The translations under genes were made by a program, and so were the position numbers. Positions 1-6,305 of a stretch of DNA of 11,026 nucleotides are shown in pieces; the first letter of the stretch is position 1, and each line of letters opens with the position of its first letter. The notes under the pieces were generated by a model. That model searched no databases, was not told the DNA's origin, and saw only the letters and a list, made by a program, of their open reading frames with translations. Source of the DNA: SUP05 sp964577715 (GTDB taxonomy: Bacteria; Pseudomonadota; Gammaproteobacteria; PS1; Pseudothioglobaceae); contig CAZOAA010000044.1 in NCBI GenBank assembly GCA_964577715.1, positions 1 through 11,026 on the forward strand, given 5' to 3'.

Positions 1-2
1 TA

Positions 3-98
3 TCATGATTTTATAGCTATTTTATCCAACAGCTTGCCTTCTTGATACCAAGTAAAGCTAGTAGTTTTGCCATCTAACAAGTCTGTTTGTCGTCGCCT
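3..98 (-). pseudogene. Remnant of a MORN-variant repeat (C-terminal end)
   Basis: Read on the minus strand between a TAA (99-101) and a TGA (3-5), this stretch encodes 31 residues ending in a repeat-like tail: DLLDGKTTSF followed by TWYQEGKLLDKIAIKS. The pattern G-x-x-x-x-W-Y-x-x-G-K-L fits the MORN-variant (YwqK-like) repeats of the gene just upstream on the same strand. The remnant has no start codon and is out of frame with that gene, which stops at 134. The simplest reading is a once longer MORN-variant gene broken by small insertions or deletions between about 98 and 134. The alternative is a chance reading frame next to a complete short gene; the repeat-like pattern argues against that but rests on one short segment. 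Confidence 0.5.
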
Positions 99-133
99 TT
101 AGTCCCAACCTTGCCAATAAATTCTGAATTATT

Positions 134-376
134 TTAATAAAACAACCACTCTTCACACATAAAATCATTGTCATCAAATCCAATGTATTGGTATTTATAT
201 TGCTTAATACCATTTTCATTAAAACCAGCATAATATAAAGATCCTTTATAGACAGGCTCATAGCATTTCTGACCATTGTCGTAATACATAGTGTGCTTTC
301 CAGTATATGGAATACCATTATCAAGTTGATAAGTAATGCCGTCGATAGTTTGAGTGTCAGGTGTTTGTTGAATCAT
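134..376 (-). CDS. Short MORN-variant (YwqK-like) repeat protein, probably truncated
   Basis: The 80-residue product has about two MORN-variant repeats. Residues ~20-45 include YTGKHTMYYDNGQKCYEP, and residues ~46-65 include LYYAGFNENGIKQYKYQ. Both show the Y-x-x-G/N-G-(Q/I)-K core of proteins often annotated as the YwqK family of toxin-antitoxin antitoxins, a label with little functional support. There is no signal peptide or membrane segment, so it is probably cytoplasmic. It is short for the family, and a matching repeat lies out of frame downstream (3-98), so the C-terminus was probably lost by frameshift. The start ATG (374-376) has no good Shine-Dalgarno sequence. It is transcribed divergently from the TerB-like gene, sharing a 108-bp intergenic region. 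No function can be assigned. Confidence 0.6.
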   Translation of the reverse strand: MIQQTPDTQTIDGITYQLDNGIPYTGKHTMYYDNGQKCYEPVYKGSLYYAGFNENGIKQYKYQYIGFDDNDFMCEEWLFY

Positions 377-423
377 AGATTTATTTTAACCTTAATTTTT
401 TTGATAAATATATTTAATATTAT

Positions 424-452
424 TTGCAATAACACAAATTAAAGTCCATAAT
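424..452 (+). promoter_or_regulatory. Candidate sigma70-type promoter for the five-gene plus-strand cluster
   Basis: TTGCAA (424-429) and CATAAT (447-452) are separated by 17 bp, matching the -35 and -10 consensus at 4/6 and 5/6 positions. Transcription would start near 459, giving a leader of about 25 bases before the ATG at 485. In DNA this AT-rich such matches arise by chance, so the support is the ideal spacing and the position. Confidence 0.35.
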
Positions 453-466
453 AAAACTTTAAGTTG

Positions 467-493
467 ATAAGCCTTAACCTGTTTATGGAATTA
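467..493 (+). repeat. Start-site sequence shared with the gene at 5589 (copy 1)
   Basis: ATAAGCC (467-473) is followed, after a short spacer containing ACC, by TGTTTATGGAATTA (480-493), which spans the ATG. The same two blocks occur at 5564-5570 and 5584-5597 around the start of the last gene in the cluster. Both genes therefore begin Met-Glu-Leu, and both lack a Shine-Dalgarno sequence. The function is unknown. Confidence 0.45.
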
Positions 494-1513
494 CAAATAG
501 AAGGAATTATCGGTGTAGTTGCTATTTTACTTTTCGTATATTTAATTATTCAAAGAAGAAACACACCTAGTAGTGAGCCAAAACCCAAAGAGGTTCAGGA
601 GTTAAATAGTTTAAAGATTAAAGTTCACCGAGAACGCAAACAAACAGGTTCGATTTATTTAAATATCCAGTGTAAAGGGTTGATTCCTGTTAGCACTAAG
701 ACAAATATTGGTTTTAGTGTTTCAGTGGTAACTAAAGGTAAAAATGGAGTAAACAAACCTGTGTTATCAATGATTGATTCATATCAAGAGCCTGAGTCTA
801 GAGTGTTTCAAGATTTAAGACAAATTGGAGAGGTAGACAAGTACCAAGGTCTTGGAGATTGGACTACTGTTGGGGTCGTGCCTACTGAAATTTTACAACC
901 TGCTATGAGTGGCAATCAAAATCTTAATATTATTGTTATGTTGGCTGATATGGACAATTTCCCAGAAATTATTCTTGGCTCAGGAAAGGGTGGGATATTG
1001 ACCTTTGTAGAAGAGTGTAATCATTATTTTAGTGTTAAAGGTTATCACGAAGAGGGCGATAATATAGATAACGCCAGAGCTCTTTCAGTAAAAATTGGTG
1101 TGGCTATTGGAATGTCTGATGGAGATTTTAATGAAACTGAAAGAAAGACACTAGATACATGGATCAAGAGAATGATTATGCCCTTTGATAGGGAAAAGCA
1201 AATAGCACTTAAAGACTTGTATAACATGGCAAAAAATGATGCAGAAGAGGTTTTTTCTGGTCTGAATTTATATCAACAGCCTTGGGTAGATGAGTTAAAC
1301 GCTATTTGTAAAAAATTGTGCAATATTGGAGAAGAGGCGCAAAAATATGAGACATTAGAGTTGGCGCATGAAATTATGGTTGCTGACGGTATAGAGCGCG
1401 ATGAAGAGTCTAAAAGTATTCATAAAATTGCTAGAAATTTAGGCATTAATGCAGAAGAAATTGAATCGATTAGATCTAGTAAAATTCACAAACTTGACAA
1501 TGTTGTAAGTTAA
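485..1513 (+). CDS. Membrane-anchored protein with C-terminal TerB-like domain
   Basis: The 342-residue protein has one transmembrane segment (~6-24) followed by Arg-Arg, so by the positive-inside rule the rest lies in the cytoplasm. A Pro-rich linker (~27-38) leads to an unrecognised, apparently beta-rich domain (~45-185). A mostly helical domain (~195-340) resembles TerB. It carries two acidic TerB-type motifs, MSDGDFNETE (~210-219) and VADGIERDEE (~299-308), one in each half. The TerB fold is known from tellurite-resistance and related stress operons and binds metal through such acidic residues. Its biochemical role is unsettled, and no terC, terD or terE gene is visible here. I start at ATG 485; a TTG at 464 would add seven residues but precedes the hydrophobic segment without benefit. 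No Shine-Dalgarno sequence is apparent. It is first of five co-directional genes, 26 bp before the next. Confidence 0.75.
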   Translation: MELQIEGIIGVVAILLFVYLIIQRRNTPSSEPKPKEVQELNSLKIKVHRERKQTGSIYLNIQCKGLIPVSTKTNIGFSVSVVTKGKNGVNKPVLSMIDSYQEPESRVFQDLRQIGEVDKYQGLGDWTTVGVVPTEILQPAMSGNQNLNIIVMLADMDNFPEIILGSGKGGILTFVEECNHYFSVKGYHEEGDNIDNARALSVKIGVAIGMSDGDFNETERKTLDTWIKRMIMPFDREKQIALKDLYNMAKNDAEEVFSGLNLYQQPWVDELNAICKKLCNIGEEAQKYETLELAHEIMVADGIERDEESKSIHKIARNLGINAEEIESIRSSKIHKLDNVVS

Positions 1514-1539
1514 GATATACCTATCGTTATTGAGGCTTA

Positions 1540-3003
1540 ATGTCAGCAAAGATACAATTTTTTCTTTTATCTATAGTAATAAGTTTATTAGCAAACTCCG
1601 CTGACTCAATTGATAAATGGAAATGGCTGGATGTCACAGACGACTCTTTCAATTCTTTTGATGCAGTAGATCCAAAGTCTAAACCATTGAAAGATCCAGC
1701 GTATAGTGCCCAAGATCCAATATCAAGATTACTTACAGACGCTCTTTATAGCGCCCAAGATCCAGAATCTGTTGAAATAGATAATAATGTAATCAGTCAA
1801 ACTAATGAAACTACTTCTAAAAAAGAGATTATTACTGGACAGCCTGAAATTAAAAATATATCCAAGATAGAAAATAAAGTTAGTCTGGACAAGCTTGGTA
1901 ATACAGTAACCAAAGTATTTAAAGTAAGTGAAAAAGTGACATCTATTCCTATTACTACCAGAGATGTAAAAACAACAATTAGAACCACCACCTATGAAGA
2001 TGGCACAATCGCTACTAAAGTGACAGCTGTAGATACTTCTGAAAATACAACTTACAAAGTAACTGACAGGGAGTTAATAGAGAAGACGCTTATTAGTACA
2101 AAAGTCACGCCAAACATTAAAAAAACTTGGACTACATCTGTATCGGATAAAAAAGTAATAACACAGAATCCAAGCGTTTCAACTACATCGGTCGATGAAA
2201 AAATAGAAAGTATGGATATAAATGGAAGTAGAGTAATTGATACTTATCGTACTTATACAGATGTAATCACAACACCTACAGTTGTCACCACCACTAAGAC
2301 CACTACAGAGCACACTTTATGGACTGACGGAAAGACCACTACTAGAGATATAACTTCGAGTAAAGATAGTCCGCTTACAAATATTGTATCAACTAAAACT
2401 AGAAAAGAACATATTGATAAAAAAACAATTCCGAATATTGTTGGCGTTGATGATGTTCAAGAGGTAACTGACCAGACAGTTAAGGGTGATCCAATCGTTG
2501 AGTCAGACTGTGTTATACGTGAAGATAGACATAAGGATAACAGGAAAAATATAATTATAAGAATATCTGAAGTTTGTAAAAACACAATAACAGTACCTAT
2601 AACAACTATTAAAACCACCACAACTAAGAGAAATACGTTGTGGACTGATGGGAGCACTACAAGCAAGATAATTGATCAACATACAGAAGAGTCCACTACT
2701 TACAGTACTGCAACAGACACAACAGAAAAAGGCCGCGGTTCTGAAATAATTGAATATAGAAAATTAGATGAAAAAGAAAGTCAAAATATGCTTGAAAACT
2801 ATTTAAACAATACAGAACATGATCCTGAAACGTTAACTGGTGACAGACTCGAAAAGTTGGCAAATTTAATTTGTCAAAAATATAAGGCCCAAGGCATTGA
2901 ATTTACGCTAAGTGCAAGATTTTACGGTTCAGATCATAATTGGAACGAGCCATCTGGATTTGAAAAACTATATGACTTGGTAGAAAAATGTTTAAGAGAC
3001 TAA
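1540..3003 (+). CDS. Secreted Thr-rich repeat protein, adhesin-like
   Basis: The 487-residue product begins with a Sec-type signal peptide (~1-21, hydrophobic core FFLLSIVISLLA). Residues ~50-75 hold two copies of YSAQDP, 15 residues apart. The central part (~129-395) has three divergent repeats of about 108 residues, aligned on a Thr-rich strand plus hairpin: TTIRTTTYEDGT (~145-156), TTKTTTEHTLWTDGKTT (~251-267) and TTTTKRNTLWTDGSTT (~359-374). Such Thr/Val-alternating repeats are typical of beta-sandwich stalks in surface or extracellular proteins. The C-terminal ~80 residues are non-repetitive and charged, ending in a Cys-containing helix-like segment. There is no membrane anchor, LPXTG or obvious beta-barrel. 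The start is supported by GAGG four bases before the ATG. It sits between the TerB-like gene and the coiled-coil membrane gene, probably in one operon. The family is not recognised; surface or periplasmic attachment is inference. Confidence 0.7.
   Translation: MSAKIQFFLLSIVISLLANSADSIDKWKWLDVTDDSFNSFDAVDPKSKPLKDPAYSAQDPISRLLTDALYSAQDPESVEIDNNVISQTNETTSKKEIITGQPEIKNISKIENKVSLDKLGNTVTKVFKVSEKVTSIPITTRDVKTTIRTTTYEDGTIATKVTAVDTSENTTYKVTDRELIEKTLISTKVTPNIKKTWTTSVSDKKVITQNPSVSTTSVDEKIESMDINGSRVIDTYRTYTDVITTPTVVTTTKTTTEHTLWTDGKTTTRDITSSKDSPLTNIVSTKTRKEHIDKKTIPNIVGVDDVQEVTDQTVKGDPIVESDCVIREDRHKDNRKNIIIRISEVCKNTITVPITTIKTTTTKRNTLWTDGSTTSKIIDQHTEESTTYSTATDTTEKGRGSEIIEYRKLDEKESQNMLENYLNNTEHDPETLTGDRLEKLANLICQKYKAQGIEFTLSARFYGSDHNWNEPSGFEKLYDLVEKCLRD
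1702..1764 (+). repeat. Two copies of an 18-bp element 45 bp apart inside a gene
   Basis: The elements at 1702-1719 and 1747-1764 differ at one base and encode YSAQDP twice with a 15-codon period. The near-identity at the DNA level suggests a recent in-frame duplication in the N-terminal linker of the secreted protein. Confidence 0.7.
1924..2717 (+). repeat. Three ~108-codon divergent protein repeats
   Basis: The repeats are seen at the protein level only. The aromatic anchor positions are Tyr152, Trp261 and Trp368, spaced 109 and 107 residues. Each is preceded by a Thr-rich strand and followed by an acidic D-G turn and more Thr. The segments leading into each unit also align: SIPITTRDVKTT, TTPTVVTTTKTT and TVPITTIKTTTT. 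Confidence 0.55.
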
Positions 3004-3093
3004 TATATCATGCATTACTAATGAATTTTATTTTGAACTGTAAATACAGTATTATCAATAAACCAATGTAAGCTTATTGTAGGGCGATTAAAT

Positions 3094-4899
3094 ATGGAAT
3101 GGTTAAAAAACAATAAAGAAAAAATTACCGCAGTTGAGCTTTCTACAGTTAATGAAAGAATGGCTATGGGTAATAAACTGTATGTAGCTGCCTGGATCTT
3201 TGAAATTGTTGCGGCAACCATAGGTCTATATGTAGCCTGGACAACGGGTAACAACATTTCTGCATTAGAAGGTCATATAAGCCCTGAGCAACAAGCTCAA
3301 ATTATTTTAGGGTCTTTGCCTTTTGTTATGGTTGCGTTGGCTGAGATTTTGAAGGTGCCTATTGTGTACCTTATCTATATCAATAGAAATGTATTTACAA
3401 AAATATTTTTCTCAGTTATTCTTTTTGGTTTGACATTGATTACATTTGAGACATTAGCTGCAGCATTTGAAAATCAATTTACCAATATTATTCAAAAAGT
3501 TCAAAAGCCTCAAGAAGAAATAAATTACCAATCTGAGAATATTTTAATATTAAAAGGCAGGATAAAGTCGACAGAAGAGCAAACACTAGAGTCATTGAAT
3601 GCTACGTATAACAGCAACATTGTTAGCTTAAATGACACCTATCAAAAGACAATAAAAAACCTTAACTCTCAAAAGAGCACCATTGAAGAGACTTCAGCAG
3701 CAGCATCGATTGACAGAATAGCAAAGATCCAAAAACAGATTGATAATTTAAGACAGAATAGAGATTTAAAAATACAGAAGGCAAAGAAGGATTATGAAGA
3801 AGGCAGAAATTTTCGCACTAATAAATTAAAGATTGCTTTAGTGAATAGAGATAAAGAAGCAAAGCTTATTGATGATGAAATAGCTAAAGCTAATGAAAAT
3901 ATTAAGGAGCATGATAAAAAGGCTAAAGGCAGTTTTCTTTCGTGGTGTAAGGACGATAAGCAATGCAAAAAGAACTTCTCTCGTATTGATGAATTAACTA
4001 AAAAGAAACAAGACATATTGGATGCTTCATTTGTAGGGCTTGCTGATGAAAATTCATTTTTCGAAACGTATCAGCAGGAAGTCAAAAATATAGAAAATAA
4101 GTATCAAGACAAGACAGACCCTTTAAAAGAAAAAATAAGCTCTATTGAAGATATTATTCTTAGTCAAAAAGAAAATAATTTACAAATAAAAAATCTTAAT
4201 CAAGATTTAGAAGGCGCTCGTGTAAAGCATAAAGAAAATATCGAAAAAGCAGATAAAGACCATAAAGCGGCTATTGAATTATTAAATACTAACAAAGAAA
4301 AGGTCAAGACCTGGAGAGACCAGATAGAGATTGCAGAGAAAAAAATAGAAACTCTTGTTGAGGATGTGCGAAAGCATGAGGCATTTACGCAAATATGGAG
4401 ATTTACTAAATATAGGATGGGTGTAGAGTCTGCTTCAAAGGTATCATTGGATGATGTAACTACTACTGCCTTCTGGTGGTATGGTTCATTGGCAGCGCTT
4501 GTGTCGATCATGGGTGTGGTTCTTGCCTTTGGCGCCCTAATATTGAAGCATCCGAAAGAAAAATACAAAGATCTTCAAAAGGAAAAACGCCATCGTTTAA
4601 AAAATACAATAAGGCGCATGTTTATTAGTTTGCGTAAGCGTATTCGAGAGCCAAAAATTGTTACTAAGACTAGGATAAAAGAAGTTCCTAAAGAGGTAAT
4701 TAAAGAGGTTCCGGTTCAAAAAGTTGTACTGACAGAAGTTCCTATCGAGGTTACTAAGGTTGAGGAGGTTTACGTTCCTCGCTATAGTGATGATGAAGAC
4801 CTGTTGAAGTTGGGAACAGCGGGTTATATTAAAAAAATTATTGGAAACTTTGGAAAGGGTAAAAATAAACGCACCAAGAAAAAGAATAAAGATAATTAG
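3094..4899 (+). CDS. Four-pass membrane protein with long coiled coil and Glu-Val-Pro tail
   Basis: The 601-residue protein has three N-terminal transmembrane segments (~29-50, 69-96, 102-124), a Lys/Glu/Gln-rich coiled-coil region (~130-440), a fourth segment (~460-485) and a basic tail. The basic tail and Lys-rich N-terminus favour both ends in the cytoplasm, so the coiled coil should be periplasmic. A close Cys pair (Cys285, Cys291) that could form a disulfide agrees with this. The tail carries Glu-Val-Pro repeats (~529-562, such as KEVPKEVIKEVP), then an acidic patch and a Lys-rich end. The overall plan recalls other bacterial membrane proteins with coiled-coil insertions, but I do not recognise the family. 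AGGG at 3081-3084 lies nine bases before the ATG. The stop TAG abuts the next ATG, so the two are probably translated together. A structural or scaffolding role is inferred from shape only. Confidence 0.75.
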   Translation: MEWLKNNKEKITAVELSTVNERMAMGNKLYVAAWIFEIVAATIGLYVAWTTGNNISALEGHISPEQQAQIILGSLPFVMVALAEILKVPIVYLIYINRNVFTKIFFSVILFGLTLITFETLAAAFENQFTNIIQKVQKPQEEINYQSENILILKGRIKSTEEQTLESLNATYNSNIVSLNDTYQKTIKNLNSQKSTIEETSAAASIDRIAKIQKQIDNLRQNRDLKIQKAKKDYEEGRNFRTNKLKIALVNRDKEAKLIDDEIAKANENIKEHDKKAKGSFLSWCKDDKQCKKNFSRIDELTKKKQDILDASFVGLADENSFFETYQQEVKNIENKYQDKTDPLKEKISSIEDIILSQKENNLQIKNLNQDLEGARVKHKENIEKADKDHKAAIELLNTNKEKVKTWRDQIEIAEKKIETLVEDVRKHEAFTQIWRFTKYRMGVESASKVSLDDVTTTAFWWYGSLAALVSIMGVVLAFGALILKHPKEKYKDLQKEKRHRLKNTIRRMFISLRKRIREPKIVTKTRIKEVPKEVIKEVPVQKVVLTEVPIEVTKVEEVYVPRYSDDEDLLKLGTAGYIKKIIGNFGKGKNKRTKKKNKDN

Positions 4900-5517
4900 A
4901 TGCCAAAAACAAAGTATGTAGTAAGAAACTACAGTGCCATTAATGAACATACAAAGGGTGTTTTAGATAATGAAAAGCAACTACGCAGATTAAAAAGATT
5001 TAAAACCGATAGGGTTTTTATAAAAAATCTTGGTTTGTTGTTGTTAGTTTTAGGAATGTTTGCTATTCTTTCCACTACAGCATATTACATTTATATAAAG
5101 TCAAATCCAGTACAAGAAGTTGTAGAGAAGATTGTATTTCAAGACAGAGAGGTTATTGTAGAGGTTCCCGTCCCCGTTCCACCAGGCAGTAAATTTGAAA
5201 AATTTACAATCTTTCACAAAGAAATAATTGACAGAGATGGTGTAGGGCACATTATTACCGGTAAAGATTATAATAGTCAGGATGACTATCAATCTCAAAT
5301 TATTAATTACCAATATTGTTATGCAACATCACAAAGAGATCCAGATATTGATATTACGTTAGCTGTTTTAAAAGAAGGAAAAACGGTTTATAAAGATTTG
5401 TATTCTGGAATACGATCATTCGGACCGCCAGGCGCCTCTAGCGATAATGTGCACAAACTAAGGGATCGATTAATAAAAATGGCCAGACAATACTGTCAAT
5501 TTGAAGCTGATTTATAA
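4900..5517 (+). CDS. Single-pass membrane protein with Glu-Val-Pro linker and periplasmic domain
   Basis: The 205-residue product has a basic cytoplasmic N-terminus (~1-40, with LRRLKRFK) and one transmembrane helix (~44-66). A short linker follows with the repeat-like string EVIVEVPVPVPP (~84-95), then a domain of ~110 residues presumably in the periplasm. The domain has two Cys residues, at ~141 and ~200, that could pair. Its Glu-Val-Pro linker resembles the tail of the preceding 601-residue protein. The ATG begins on the base after the preceding stop codon and has no Shine-Dalgarno sequence of its own beyond weak purines, so translation is probably coupled. Partnership between the two products is a natural inference. 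The family is not recognised. Confidence 0.7.
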   Translation: MPKTKYVVRNYSAINEHTKGVLDNEKQLRRLKRFKTDRVFIKNLGLLLLVLGMFAILSTTAYYIYIKSNPVQEVVEKIVFQDREVIVEVPVPVPPGSKFEKFTIFHKEIIDRDGVGHIITGKDYNSQDDYQSQIINYQYCYATSQRDPDIDITLAVLKEGKTVYKDLYSGIRSFGPPGASSDNVHKLRDRLIKMARQYCQFEADL

Positions 5518-5563
5518 AATACATAATTAATTTTCCAGTCTTTTAGATTTAATTTAAAAAACA

Positions 5564-5597
5564 ATAAGCCGTATTACCTTGTTTGTTTATGGAATTA
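5564..5597 (+). repeat. Start-site sequence shared with the gene at 485 (copy 2)
   Basis: ATAAGCC (5564-5570), then ACC and TGTTTATGGAATTA (5584-5597) across the ATG at 5589, match the blocks at 467-493. The spacer is seven bases longer here. The 71 bp between genes show no convincing -35/-10 pair. Confidence 0.45.
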
Positions 5598-6284
5598 ATT
5601 AACTTATCTTTTTTTGATGAAATTTGGACGCAGATTATGCATCTGTATTTCCTTCCAGGTGATACATTAATCATGTGTTTTATAGGCACTTTCATAGGTG
5701 AATTCTATGAATTTAAAACATCAGATCGTGGTGGGATATTTTCTTTCTTTGTGCCTTGGTTCTTGTTATCAATACTGATGGTGTCAATTGACGATACAAA
5801 CCCAACAGGAGTAACACTATTTAAAAAAGGAAATAAAATCTTCACCAAAGAGGGGAGAAGAAGGTCGGCCTATGCCCTTACTCTATTGTTAATAGCTTTG
5901 TCTATACATATAGGCCTGTCTCTTTTTGACATGGAGTATATCTGGCTAAATTTGCTGCTATTGGTAGTTTTTCTATTTTTAAGTTGGTATAAAATTTTTA
6001 CTGACGGATATTCTATTCAACGCAAAAAATTTAAAAAAGGTAAGGTAATACTGACCAAGTATGGGAAAAAATTATCATTGAAACTATTGATAATAGTCTC
6101 TATTTTGCTTATTGCGTACTTTATATCCTATATTTTTAATCATAGTTGCTTTATCATATTATTTTTTATAACGGTATTGATTGTCACGTTTTATCTATCT
6201 ATAGGAAGTCGGTGGATTAGATTGAAAAACAAGATGACTGAACTATATAAAAAGTTAATGTCTTATTTTAAGAACAACAATTAG
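5589..6284 (+). CDS. Polytopic membrane protein with internal duplication
   Basis: The 231-residue protein has five or six predicted membrane segments (~23-40, 50-66, 95-113, 117-135, 163-182, 185-205) and a basic C-terminus, likely cytoplasmic. Two halves repeat: FKKGNKIFTKEGRRRS (~78-93) and FKKGKVILTKYGKKLS (~148-163) each precede a pair of membrane helices. The conserved Phe-Lys-Lys-Gly and Thr-Lys-x-Gly stretches would lie on the same membrane face. I chose ATG 5589 over a TTG six bases upstream because it matches the start context of the gene at 485. It is the last gene of the plus-strand cluster and converges with the next gene across a 21-bp gap that has no clear terminator hairpin. 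No family or function is recognised. Confidence 0.7.
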   Translation: MELINLSFFDEIWTQIMHLYFLPGDTLIMCFIGTFIGEFYEFKTSDRGGIFSFFVPWFLLSILMVSIDDTNPTGVTLFKKGNKIFTKEGRRRSAYALTLLLIALSIHIGLSLFDMEYIWLNLLLLVVFLFLSWYKIFTDGYSIQRKKFKKGKVILTKYGKKLSLKLLIIVSILLIAYFISYIFNHSCFIILFFITVLIVTFYLSIGSRWIRLKNKMTELYKKLMSYFKNNN

Positions 6285-6305
6285 TCCTTGCTTATTAAAT
6301 ATTTA

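Noticed and set aside
58..324. 88-codon minus-strand frame overlapping the MORN-variant gene
   Set aside because: It is a different frame of the same strand with Met/Ile/Leu-rich composition and no repeat pattern. The frame at 134-376 has the recognisable repeats.
464..484. TTG start seven codons upstream of the TerB-like gene
   Set aside because: There is no Shine-Dalgarno sequence, and ATG 485 lies directly before the membrane segment and matches the start context at 5589.
485..1513. A tellurite-resistance operon
   Set aside because: Only the TerB-like domain is present. No TerC, TerD, TerE, TerZ or TerA-like gene is in the window, so resistance should not be inferred.
3033..3061. Possible internal promoter and small hairpin between the secreted-protein and coiled-coil genes
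   Set aside because: TTGAAC has no matching -10 at a normal distance (CAATAA is a poor match), and ACTGT-AAAT-ACAGT is only a 5-bp stem. Neither is enough to call a feature.
4200..4950. Minus-strand open frames of 117-122 codons
   Set aside because: They overlap the coiled-coil protein gene in antisense, show no signal, and their translations look like low-complexity shadows.
6285..6305. AT-rich palindrome between convergent genes as a terminator
   Set aside because: TAAATATTTA is a short continuous palindrome that cannot form a stable hairpin and has no G-C stem.
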